Below the pieces are notes generated by a model. It was not told where the DNA came from and did no database searches. It saw only the letters and a program-made list of their open reading frames with translations. The position numbers and the translations under genes were made by a program. A stretch of 46,168 bases of DNA, taken from assembly GCF_001552195.1 (NCBI RefSeq), contig NZ_BCQS01000024.1, forward strand, positions 1 to 46,168, read 5' to 3'. This document shows, piece by piece, positions 24,597 to 31,733 of the stretch; positions within the stretch are counted from its first letter, which is position 1, and each line of letters begins with the position of its first letter. Origin of the DNA: Actinomadura latina NBRC 106108. GTDB lineage: Bacteria > Actinomycetota > Actinomycetes > Streptosporangiales > Streptosporangiaceae.

Positions 24597-25261
24597 GCGC
24601 CGCTTCCGTGAGCGCCGATGCCAGGGGCGCCGCCGACGTCATCGTGATCGCGAAGGAGCCCGTGCCGGGGCGGGTGAAGACGCGCCTGACCCCCGTCTGC
24701 ACCCCGGCCGAGGCCGCCGCGCTCGCCGAGGCGGCACTGCGCGACACCCTCGCCGCGGTCGCCGCCGTCCCGGCCGGCCGTCGGACCCTCGCGCTCGACG
24801 GCGCCCCCGGCCGGTGGCTGCCCGGCGGGTTCAGCGTCATCGCCCAGCGCGGCGGCGGCCTGGACGAGCGGCTGGCCGCCGCGTTCGCCGACGCCTGGGC
24901 GGGCCGCCCCCTGGTCCTCATCGGGATGGACACCCCGCAGGTCACGCCCGCGCTCCTCGGCCGGGCCGCCCGCGAGCTGGGACGGCGCGACGCGGTGTTC
25001 GGGCCCGCGTCCGACGGCGGGTTCTGGCTGCTCGGGCTGCGCCGCCCCGACGCGCGGCTGCTGCACGGCGTCCCGATGTCGCGGTCCTACACCGGCGCGG
25101 TGCTGCTCGCGCGGCTGCGCGCCGCCCGGCTGCGCACGGGATTCCTGCCGCGCCTCACCGACGTCGACACCCCCGCCGACGCGCACGCCGTCGCCGCGGC
25201 GGCGCCCGGCGGGCGGTTCGCCGCCGCGCTGCGCGGCCTGCGCGCCGGGATCCCGGCATGA
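24593..25261 (+). CDS. DUF2064/TIGR04282-type nucleotidyl or glycosyltransferase-like protein (Rv0540-like)
   Basis: The protein has 222 residues. The opening IVIAKEPVPGRVKTRL is the nucleotide-binding signature of this GT-A-like family (K, G-x-V-K-T-R-L), followed by RGGGLDERLAAAFADA, IGMDTPQVTP (DxP metal motif) and GPASDGGFWLLGL. The closing DVDTPADAHA is also typical. Members are named arsenosugar biosynthesis proteins but the branch beside galE3/Rv0539 homologues is associated with unusual sugar formation. Coupled by ATGA overlaps on both sides. Confidence 0.9.
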   Translation: MSAASVSADARGAADVIVIAKEPVPGRVKTRLTPVCTPAEAAALAEAALRDTLAAVAAVPAGRRTLALDGAPGRWLPGGFSVIAQRGGGLDERLAAAFADAWAGRPLVLIGMDTPQVTPALLGRAARELGRRDAVFGPASDGGFWLLGLRRPDARLLHGVPMSRSYTGAVLLARLRAARLRTGFLPRLTDVDTPADAHAVAAAAPGGRFAAALRGLRAGIPA

Positions 25262-25875
25262 TCGGCGCACTGTACGAGGAGGCGCTGCGGGGCCGCGCGC
25301 CCGTCGAGATCGAGCACGCCGACGGCCGCCGCCGCCCGCTGCCCCTCCAGGACTGGCTGGCGGCCCGCCCCGGCGACGGCGGCCTGCTGGACCGCTGCGA
25401 GGGCGCCACCCTGGACGTCGGGTCGGGACCGGGCCGCCTCACCGTGGCGCTCGCCCGGCGCGGCCTGCCCGTCCTCGGCATCGACCTGGCCCCCGCCGCG
25501 GTCGCGCTGACCGTCGCCGCCGGCGGCCCCGCCCTGTGCCGGGACGTGTTCGGCCGCGTCCCCGGCACCGGGCGCTGGCGGACCGTCCTGCTCGCCGACG
25601 GCAACATCGGCATCGGCGGCGACCCCGCCGTCCTGCTGCGCCGCGTCCTGGCGCTGCTCGCCCCCGGCGGCCGGGTCCTCATGGAGGTCGACCCGCCCGG
25701 AACCGGAGCGCGCGTCGAGCCGCTGCGGCTGCGGTCGGGCCGCTCGGTCGGCGAATGGTTCACCTGGGCGCACGTGCCCGCCGACGCCGCCGCCGGGCTC
25801 GCCGCCGCCTGCGCCGCGACCGTCGCCGAACTGTGGGAGGAGGCCGGCCGATGGTTCGTCGCCCTGCACTGCTGA
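25258..25875 (+). CDS. Class I SAM-dependent methyltransferase
   Basis: The protein has 205 residues. Motif I is ATLDVGSGPGRLTVALA, the acidic residue ending strand 2 is in VLGIDLAP, and the post-I/IV region reads LLADGNIGIGGDP, then LAPGGRVLMEVD. It methylates a small molecule; within this operon a sugar or thio-sugar intermediate is the obvious candidate, but that is inference. ATG 25258 overlaps the preceding stop. Its 3' end overlaps the oxidoreductase start by 25 bases. Confidence 0.88.
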   Translation: MIGALYEEALRGRAPVEIEHADGRRRPLPLQDWLAARPGDGGLLDRCEGATLDVGSGPGRLTVALARRGLPVLGIDLAPAAVALTVAAGGPALCRDVFGRVPGTGRWRTVLLADGNIGIGGDPAVLLRRVLALLAPGGRVLMEVDPPGTGARVEPLRLRSGRSVGEWFTWAHVPADAAAGLAAACAATVAELWEEAGRWFVALHC

Positions 25876-26996
25876 GACCCCCGGCGGCCGTCACGACGCT
25901 GCCGGGCCGGTTCACCAGCCGGCTCCACGACGAGCGGGTCGCGTCCTGGCTCGGCATCGCGCTCGGGGTGAGCATCCTGGTCTCGTTCGGGACCGGGCTG
26001 GTCTCCCACTTCATGCAGCAGCCGGCCGGCTGGATGCGCTGGCCGTCGCGTCCGGTGAACCTGTACCGGGTCACCCAGGGCGTCCACGTCATCGGCGGCC
26101 TGGCGACGGTGCCGCTGCTGCTGGCCAAACTCTGGACGGTCTACCCCAAGCTGTGGCAGTGGCCGCCGGTCCGCTCGGCCGCCCACGGCGTGCAGCGGCT
26201 GCTGGTGTTCGTCCTGGTCGGCGCGGCACTGTTCCAGTTCGTCACCGGGGTGCTGAACGTCGCCTACTGGTACGCGTTCCGGTTCTTCTTCACCACCGCG
26301 CACTACTGGACGGCCTACATCCTCATCGGGGCGCTGCTCATCCACGTCGCCAACGAAGGGGGCAAGGCGCGGCGGGCCGTGATGACCCGGCCGCAGGACG
26401 CGGTGGGCCGCCGCGGGTTCCTGCTCACCGTCGCCGCCGCGAGCGGGGCCATCGCCGCGACCACGGTGGGGGAGGCCGTCACGCCGCTTGCGCGGCTGGC
26501 GGTGCTGGCGCCGCGCCGCCCCGGCACCGGGCCGCAGGACGTCCCGGTCAACAAGTCGGCCGCCGCGACCGGCGTCACCGCGACCGCCCGCGACCCCGGG
26601 TGGCGGCTCACCGTGACGGGCCGCACCGCCCGCGAGGTCAGCCTGTCCCTGGCCGGCCTGCACGCCCTGCCGCAGCACACCGTGCGGCTGCCCATCGCGT
26701 GCGTGGAGGGCTGGAGCGTGGAGGCGACCTGGCACGGCGTCCGGCTGCGGGACGTCCTGCGCCTCGCCGGCGCCGCCGACGACGCCGACGTCCGGGTCGA
26801 GTCGCTGGAACGCGGCGGCCTCTACCGCACCTCGCGGGTCGCCCCGCCGCACTGGCACGACCCGCTGACGCTGCTGGCCCTCGGCATGAACGGCGAGCCC
26901 CTCGCCCTCGACCACGGCTACCCGTGCCGGCTGATCGCGCCCAACCGCCCCGGGGTCATGCAGACCAAGTGGGTGCACCGGCTGGTGGTCTCGTGA
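25851..26996 (+). CDS. Cytochrome b-like/molybdopterin sulfite-oxidase-fold oxidoreductase
   Basis: The protein has 381 residues in two parts. Residues 1-175 hold four membrane spans with paired boundary His (LVSHFMQ, TQGVHVIGG, TTAHYWTAY, GALLIHVANEG), as in heme-b quinone-linked anchors. After a linker with a twin-Arg-like GRRGFLLTVAAASGA segment, residues about 245-381 form the molybdopterin-binding sulfite-oxidase domain with LPIACVEGWS, where Cys284 would ligate Mo. The moco domain is shorter than in sulfite oxidases and no dimerisation domain follows. It probably couples an extracytoplasmic oxo-transfer to the quinone pool (Rv0218-like, by memory). AGGAGG lies upstream of ATG 25851. Confidence 0.88.
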   Translation: MVRRPALLRPPAAVTTLPGRFTSRLHDERVASWLGIALGVSILVSFGTGLVSHFMQQPAGWMRWPSRPVNLYRVTQGVHVIGGLATVPLLLAKLWTVYPKLWQWPPVRSAAHGVQRLLVFVLVGAALFQFVTGVLNVAYWYAFRFFFTTAHYWTAYILIGALLIHVANEGGKARRAVMTRPQDAVGRRGFLLTVAAASGAIAATTVGEAVTPLARLAVLAPRRPGTGPQDVPVNKSAAATGVTATARDPGWRLTVTGRTAREVSLSLAGLHALPQHTVRLPIACVEGWSVEATWHGVRLRDVLRLAGAADDADVRVESLERGGLYRTSRVAPPHWHDPLTLLALGMNGEPLALDHGYPCRLIAPNRPGVMQTKWVHRLVVS

Positions 26997-27403
26997 AGGC
27001 CCGGGTCCTCGCGTACGCGGCGGGCCTGGCGCTCATCGGCCTCGGGGTGCGCGGCGTCGTCGCCGACGTCCCGGTCGCCAGGTGGGCCGCGTGGTTCGCC
27101 GGGGCGGCGATCCTGCACGACGGCGTCCTGGTCCCGGCGGTGCTGGCCGCGGGACTGGCGACCGGGCGGCTGCCCGCCGGGTACCGGCGCATCGTGCGGG
27201 CCGCGCTCGTCGTCGCCGGATGCGTCACCGCGGTCGCGATCCCGCTCGTCCTCGGCTACGGGCGCCGCGCCGACGAGCCGTCCCGGCTGCCGCTGCCCTA
27301 CGGCCGCAACCTCGCGATCGTCCTGGCCGCCATCACCGCGGTCGCCGCCGCGGCGGCCGCGGCGCGCCTTCTCACCGAGCGCGGGAAGGGGCGGACGCGG
27401 TGA
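26993..27403 (+). CDS. Small membrane protein downstream of moco oxidoreductase (Rv0219-like)
   Basis: The protein has 136 residues and four hydrophobic segments (VLAYAAGLALIGLGV; AAILHDGVLVPAVLAAGL; RAALVVAGCVTAVAIPLVL; LAIVLAAITAVAAAAAAA). The HDGVLVP motif resembles membrane proteins found beside such oxidoreductases. GTG 26993 overlaps the preceding stop by 4 bases (GTGA). The function is unknown; a subunit or assembly partner of the oxidoreductase is plausible. Confidence 0.78.
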   Translation: MKARVLAYAAGLALIGLGVRGVVADVPVARWAAWFAGAAILHDGVLVPAVLAAGLATGRLPAGYRRIVRAALVVAGCVTAVAIPLVLGYGRRADEPSRLPLPYGRNLAIVLAAITAVAAAAAAARLLTERGKGRTR

Positions 27404-28806
27404 CCGTCACCGACGCGCGGAGGCGCACCGGGGCGGCGCGGCGGGCCCGGCGCCGCCGCCCCGGGTGGGCCGCGGTCGCGGTGTGGGCGGCCGCGATCGC
27501 GGCGGCGTTCGCCGCCGGCTGGTACCTGCGGCGCGCCGGCGTGGCGACCGAGGACCGGCTGCCCCCGCTGCACGCCCGGGCGCGGGGGCGGCCCCTGACC
27601 TGGCAGCTGCTGCCCGCCGCGGCGTTCGCGGCGGCGGCCGTGGCGGCGCTGCCCCCGCTCGCGGCGCGGCTGCGGCCGCGGGCGCTGCCGGCGCTGGCGT
27701 GGGCCGGTTCGGCCGCGTGGACGGTGTCGCTGGCGGTGAGCGACGGCTGGGACGCCCTGTCCGCGCCGCTGAACGCGCCCACCGAGTACCCGGCGGGCCT
27801 GGCGCAGGTCCGCCCCGGGCCGCTGGAGTGGCTGCGGACGTTCACCGAGCGGCTCGGCGGCTACACCACGCACGTGCGGGGGCACCCGCCGCTGCCGACG
27901 CTGGCGCTGTGGGCGCTGGAGAGGGCCGGGCTCGCCGGCACCGGCTGGGCGGCGGCGCTCATCATCGCGGCGGGCACGTCCGCCGCCGCCGCGATCACGG
28001 TCACGGTGCGGTGCCTGGCGGGCGATCGCGCGGCCCGCGCCGCCGTGCCGTTCCTGGTGCTCGCCCCGCTGGCGGTGTGGATCGCGACCGCGATGGACGC
28101 GTTCTTCCTGGCCGTGGGCGCCTGGGGCACGGCGCTGCTCGCCCTGTCCGCCCGCCGGTCCGGGCCACCATCCGGGCCACCATCCGGGGCACGGTCCGGG
28201 GCGGGGGCCGCCGCCCTGGCCGCGGCGGGCGGGCTGCTGCTGGGCTGCCTGCCCTACCTGAGCTACGGGCTGCTGCCGCTGTTCGCCGTACCGCTGGCGG
28301 TGCTGCTGCTGGCCCGCCCCGGCGCCGCGGTGGCGGCGGCGCTGGGCGCCGGCCTGGCCGTGGCGCCCGCCGCGTTCACGGCGCTGGGCTTCTGGTGGCC
28401 CGACGGCGTCCGGGCCACCCTCGACACCTACCTGGTCAGCCGCGGGTCGGCGCAGCGCCCCTACACCTACTTCCTGCTCGCGAACCTGGCCGTGCTGGGC
28501 CTGCTGACCGGCCCGGCCGCCGCCCGCGCCCTGCCCCCGGCGGTGCGGGCCCTGCGCGGCGCGGCCCGCACCAGAACGCTCTCCCCGGCGGCCGCGGTGG
28601 CCTCCCTCGCGGCGGCGGCGCTGGCGGGCGTGCTCGCCCTGGACGCCTCCGGCGTGACCAGGGGCGAGGTCGAGCGGATCTGGGTGCCGTTCGCCGCGTG
28701 GGCGGTCGCCGCCGCCGCGCTGCACCGGCCGCCGGCCCGGGGGTGGCTCGCGGCGCAGGCGGCGACGGCGCTCGCCGTCCAGGCGCTCGTCCTGTCCCCC
28801 TGGTGA
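27400..28806 (+). CDS. GT-C-like polytopic transferase (methylthioxylose transferase MtxT/Rv0541c-like)
   Basis: The protein has 468 residues. It has a short basic N-terminus and about eleven to twelve membrane spans. The first large outside loop carries EYPAGLAQ, LRTFTERLGGYTTHVRGHPP and LPTLALWALERAG, the conserved loop of the actinobacterial family named methylthioxylose transferase. It would use a polyprenyl-phosphate-linked sugar outside the cytoplasm. The 28159-28206 tandem repeat encodes an SGPP-type linker between spans. GTG 27400 overlaps the preceding stop; a large palindrome follows the stop. The acceptor in a non-mycobacterial actinomycete is unknown. Confidence 0.75.
   Translation: MTVTDARRRTGAARRARRRRPGWAAVAVWAAAIAAAFAAGWYLRRAGVATEDRLPPLHARARGRPLTWQLLPAAAFAAAAVAALPPLAARLRPRALPALAWAGSAAWTVSLAVSDGWDALSAPLNAPTEYPAGLAQVRPGPLEWLRTFTERLGGYTTHVRGHPPLPTLALWALERAGLAGTGWAAALIIAAGTSAAAAITVTVRCLAGDRAARAAVPFLVLAPLAVWIATAMDAFFLAVGAWGTALLALSARRSGPPSGPPSGARSGAGAAALAAAGGLLLGCLPYLSYGLLPLFAVPLAVLLLARPGAAVAAALGAGLAVAPAAFTALGFWWPDGVRATLDTYLVSRGSAQRPYTYFLLANLAVLGLLTGPAAARALPPAVRALRGAARTRTLSPAAAVASLAAAALAGVLALDASGVTRGEVERIWVPFAAWAVAAAALHRPPARGWLAAQAATALAVQALVLSPW
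28159..28206. repeat. In-frame 12-bp tandem repeat, four imperfect copies
   Basis: TCCGGGCCACCA occurs twice (28159-28170, 28171-28182), followed by two diverged units to 28206. It lies in the GT-C-like gene and lengthens a loop by four codons per copy (SGPP/SGAR type), so copy-number change keeps the frame. Confidence 0.85.
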
Positions 28807-28822
28807 GGCCTCACCAGGGGGA
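28795..28822. terminator. 28-bp perfect palindrome between convergent genes
   Basis: TCCCCCTGGTGAGG and its exact reverse complement abut at 28808/28809, with the TGA stop (28804-28806) inside the left arm. A further partial copy (CCCTCACCAGGGGA) follows at 28823-28836. It lies between the converging operon end and the SDR gene and probably acts as a bidirectional terminator. Confidence 0.7.
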
Positions 28823-28825
28823 CCC

Positions 28826-29593
28826 TCACCAGGGGACGGGGCCGTCGTCGTCGAAGAAGCCGCCGGTGGGGCCGCCGCCGTCCAGGGTGGCGAGCCGGAT
28901 CGCGATGGCGGCGCCCTGCTCGGCGGTCCGCTCGACGACCCGGCCGGACAGGCGCGCGAACTCCGCCGTGAAGTCGGTGGCGCACCCGCCCGGCGCGGCG
29001 GCGTTGACCAGGATGCCGGTGTCCCGCAGCCGCTTGGCGTACTGGATCGTCAGCATGTTCAGCGCCGCCTTGGACGCCGGATAGGCTGCGGCCGCGGCGG
29101 TGTCCCAGAAGTAGTGGCCCGGGTCGGTCATCGCGGCCATCGACGAGGTGCCGCTGGAGATGTTCACGATCCGCCCCGCCGGCGCCCGGCGCAGCAGCGG
29201 CAGCATCGCGTTGGTCACCCGGATCACCCCGAACAGGTTGGTGTCGAACACCTGCCGCACGACGTCCAGGTCGGCCTCGTCGGGCAGGTGCCGCGCGCCG
29301 CCGGAGATGCCCGCGTTGTTGACCAGCACGTCCAGGCGGCCCGTCCGCGCGGTGACCTGCCCGGCCGCGGCCTCGACCGACGCCGCGTCGGTGACGTCCA
29401 GGGCCACCGCGCGCACGTCGTGCCCGGCGTCCCGCAGCGACGCGGCGGCCTTCTCGCCCAGGGCCGGGTCGCGGGCGCCGAGCAGGACGGTCATGCCGCG
29501 GCCGGCCAGGCCCTGCGCGATCGCGTATCCGATGCCCTTGTTCGCCCCGGTCACCAGCGCGGTGACGGTGTCGTTCACCCCTGTGTCGTTCAT
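28826..29593 (-). CDS. SDR family oxidoreductase
   Basis: The protein has 255 residues. It has TGANKGIG near the start, LVNNAGISGG, Ser in NISSGTSS, YPASK as Tyr/Lys, and LLGARDP after strand 2, which suits NADP. It resembles carbonyl-reductase-like SDRs with the extended DPGHYFWDT segment before the catalytic Tyr. Substrate unknown. It is divergent from a LysR gene 70 bases away, which probably regulates it. Confidence 0.93.
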   Translation of the reverse strand: MNDTGVNDTVTALVTGANKGIGYAIAQGLAGRGMTVLLGARDPALGEKAAASLRDAGHDVRAVALDVTDAASVEAAAGQVTARTGRLDVLVNNAGISGGARHLPDEADLDVVRQVFDTNLFGVIRVTNAMLPLLRRAPAGRIVNISSGTSSMAAMTDPGHYFWDTAAAAAYPASKAALNMLTIQYAKRLRDTGILVNAAAPGGCATDFTAEFARLSGRVVERTAEQGAAIAIRLATLDGGGPTGGFFDDDGPVPW

Positions 29594-29650
29594 GCTTCCA
29601 CCCCACCACCGGCGGGGGCCGCGGCTCCAACACCGATCGCGCCGCCATCA

Positions 29651-29665
29651 ATACCCTGGAGGTAT
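29651..29665. promoter_or_regulatory. LysR-type box overlapping the lysR start
   Basis: ATACC (29651-29655), five bases, GGTAT (29661-29665) is a perfect inverted repeat and also fits T-N11-A (29652 and 29664). It covers the GGAGG ribosome site and the first base of the lysR start codon, so binding could repress translation or transcription of the regulator itself. Confidence 0.55.
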
Positions 29666-30521
29666 GGACGTGGTGGAAACGCGTGAACTCGCCTACTTCC
29701 TGGCGGTAGCGCGGGAACTGCACTTCGGCCGCGCCGCCGAGAGCCTCGGCATCGCGCAGCCGCCGCTGTCGCGGGCCATCGGCCGGCTGGAACGGCGCCT
29801 CGGTGTGACGCTGCTGGAGCGCACCAGCCGCCGGGTGACGCTCACCCCGGCGGGGGAGACGCTGCTGGCCGAGGGCGCCGCGGCCCTGGACGCCGTCACC
29901 GCGGCCGTCCGCCGCACGCGGCGGGCGGGCGGGGCCGCGCCCCGGCTGGTCCTGGCGATGAAGCCCGGCGGGGACGGCGGCGGCCTGCTCCCGGCGATCC
30001 TGGCCGCCTACGAGCGGCGGCCGGACGCGCTGCCGGTGGAGGTGCTCCTCGGGTACGGGGCCGACCACGCGCTGCGGGACGGACGCGCCGACGCCGCCCT
30101 GCTCTACACCCCGCGGCAGGACGTCACCGGCCTGGCCACCGAGGACCTGCTGGAGGAGCCGCAGGTCGCCGTCCTGCCGCGCGGCCACCGGCTGGCGGGC
30201 CGCGCGCAGGTGTCGATGGCGGACCTGGACGGCGGCGGCGTGCCGCTCGCCCGCCACGGGCGCGGCCCGGACGGGCTGCCGCCGATCACCGACGGCGGGC
30301 AGTTGATGCAGCTGATCGCGCTCGGCCGCGCGGTGGCGGTGCTGCCGGCGTCGATGCGGGGGCTCCTGCGCGACGACCTGGCCGCGGTCCCGGTGCGGGA
30401 CGCGGCCCCGACCACGCTGGTGCTGGCGTGGCCGGAGGCGTCCCGGTCGCGGGCGCTGGCGGAGTTCGTGCGGTCCGCGGCCGCCGTCGCCGCCGGGTCG
30501 ACCGCCTCCCGCCGGGGCTGA
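29664..30521 (+). CDS. LysR family transcriptional regulator
   Basis: The protein has 285 residues. The HTH reads ELAYFLAVARELHFGRAAES then LGIAQPPLSRAIGRLERRLG, and a standard effector domain follows. The start ATG 29664 is part of the inverted repeat 29651-29665; GGAGG sits two bases upstream, unusually close. It probably regulates the divergent SDR gene. The C-terminal region ends in an Ala-rich extension. Confidence 0.93.
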   Translation: MDVVETRELAYFLAVARELHFGRAAESLGIAQPPLSRAIGRLERRLGVTLLERTSRRVTLTPAGETLLAEGAAALDAVTAAVRRTRRAGGAAPRLVLAMKPGGDGGGLLPAILAAYERRPDALPVEVLLGYGADHALRDGRADAALLYTPRQDVTGLATEDLLEEPQVAVLPRGHRLAGRAQVSMADLDGGGVPLARHGRGPDGLPPITDGGQLMQLIALGRAVAVLPASMRGLLRDDLAAVPVRDAAPTTLVLAWPEASRSRALAEFVRSAAAVAAGSTASRRG

Positions 30522-30573
30522 CGCGGCCGCGGGAGCACCCCGAACCCGAAGGCGGGCGTGCACGGCGAGCGGG

Positions 30574-31584
30574 TCAGGCGGGCGGCCAGGTGATGAGGGC
30601 GTGCCCCCAGGTGACGCCCGCGCCGAACCCGGCGAGCAGCACCAGGTCGCCGCCGGTGAGGCGGCCGGAGCGGACGGCCCGGTCCAGCGCGAAGGGGATG
30701 CTGGCGGCGCCGATGTTGCCGACGTCGTGCCCGACGATCGCCAGCTGCCCGGGGTCGAGGCCGGCGCCGGGGGCCAGCGCGGCGACCAGCCGCGGGTTGG
30801 GCTGGTGCGGGACGACCAGGGCCAGGTCGGCGGGTTTGAGCCCGGCGGCCTCGGTGGCCTCGGCGACCAGCCGGGGGAAGATCCGCTCGATGAACCCGCG
30901 GACGGCCCGGCCGTCCATGTGGATGGTGTGGCCGAGGCCCGCGAGGGTCTCGGCGGTGGCGGGCGTGCGGCTGCCGCCCGCGGGGATGAGGACGTCGTCG
31001 GCGCCCGACCCGTCGGACCCGAGCGTGACCGGGCCGATCCCGTAGGGCGCCGGGACGGGCCCGATGACGGTGGCGGCGGCGCCGTCCCCGAACACCGCGA
31101 CGGTGCCGCGGTCGGCGGGGTTGAGGAACCGCGAGTACACCTCGACGCCCACGACCAGCGCGTAGGGCGCCGAGCCGCGCTGGGCGGCCAGCCAGCCGAG
31201 CGCGGCCTGCAGCCCGAACACGTACCCGGTGCAGGCGGCGGCGACGTCGAACGCGGCGGCGCGGCGGGCGCCGAGCAGGGCCTGCACGCGGCAGGCGGTG
31301 GACGGGGCGATCAGGTCGGGCGTGGAGGTGCCGAGCACGATCAGGCCGACGTCGGCGGCGTCCAGCCCGGCCGCGTCCAGGGCCCGCGCGGCGGCGGCCG
31401 CGGCTAGGTCGGAGGCGGCCTGCCCGGGCGCGGCCAGGTGCCGGCGGCGGATGCCGGTGCGGTCCTCGATCCAGGACGGGTCGAGGCCCAGGGAGCGGGA
31501 CAGCTCGTCGCTGGGCACGCACCGCTCGGGCAGGCAGGCGCCGGTCCCGCGGATCGCCCACCGCGTGTCTTCCCTCATGGCCAT
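30574..31584 (-). CDS. 3-oxoacyl-ACP synthase III (FabH-like ketosynthase)
   Basis: The protein has 336 residues. The Cys-His-Asn triad is complete: AAACTGYVFGL (Cys118), VVPHQPNPR (His) and GNIGAAS (Asn). The Arg of the CoA-binding block WIEDRTGIRRRH is present. It condenses an acyl-CoA with malonyl-ACP or acts as an acyl transferase to a small molecule. The divergent acyltransferase and acyl-CoA oxidase-like genes make a specialised product more likely than housekeeping fatty-acid synthesis. The start is ATG 31584, with AGGGGGG six bases upstream; ATG 31578 is an alternative. Confidence 0.92.
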   Translation of the reverse strand: MAMREDTRWAIRGTGACLPERCVPSDELSRSLGLDPSWIEDRTGIRRRHLAAPGQAASDLAAAAAARALDAAGLDAADVGLIVLGTSTPDLIAPSTACRVQALLGARRAAAFDVAAACTGYVFGLQAALGWLAAQRGSAPYALVVGVEVYSRFLNPADRGTVAVFGDGAAATVIGPVPAPYGIGPVTLGSDGSGADDVLIPAGGSRTPATAETLAGLGHTIHMDGRAVRGFIERIFPRLVAEATEAAGLKPADLALVVPHQPNPRLVAALAPGAGLDPGQLAIVGHDVGNIGAASIPFALDRAVRSGRLTGGDLVLLAGFGAGVTWGHALITWPPA

Positions 31585-31605
31585 CCTCGTCCCCCCTCGC
31601 ACCAC

Positions 31606-31733
31606 GGGCGGTTGTCAGACCCACCCCGCCAGTGAATAATCCCATTTCACGGCTTATATTCCATATCTGCAATTTAAGCGGCCTTTGTTCCCAAATGGGA
31701 AAGTCAGCCTTCCTTCCAGGTAAGGAGACCCGC
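31606..31733. promoter_or_regulatory. AT-rich divergent control region of the acyl-chain cluster
   Basis: The gap between fabH-like and acyltransferase genes is strikingly AT-rich for this genome (TTATATTCCATATC, TGCAATTTAAG). It holds an inverted repeat TTCCCA-AA-TGGGAA (31688-31701) and a CCCATTT copy at 31641-31647 that matches one arm in the reverse sense. It ends with AAGGAG for the GTG at 31734. It probably binds a pathway regulator that is not encoded in this window. Confidence 0.55.

Noticed and set aside
24593..25261. Reading the DUF2064 protein as evidence for arsenosugar synthesis, as the family name suggests.
   Set aside because: No arsenic methyltransferase or radical SAM partner is present; the epimerase/GT2/GT-C context points to cell-envelope sugar chemistry.
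28795..28836. The perfect palindrome with a partial third copy as a possible mobile-element end or attachment site.
   Set aside because: It sits exactly between convergent stops, has no target duplication and no integrase or transposase nearby; a terminator explains it.
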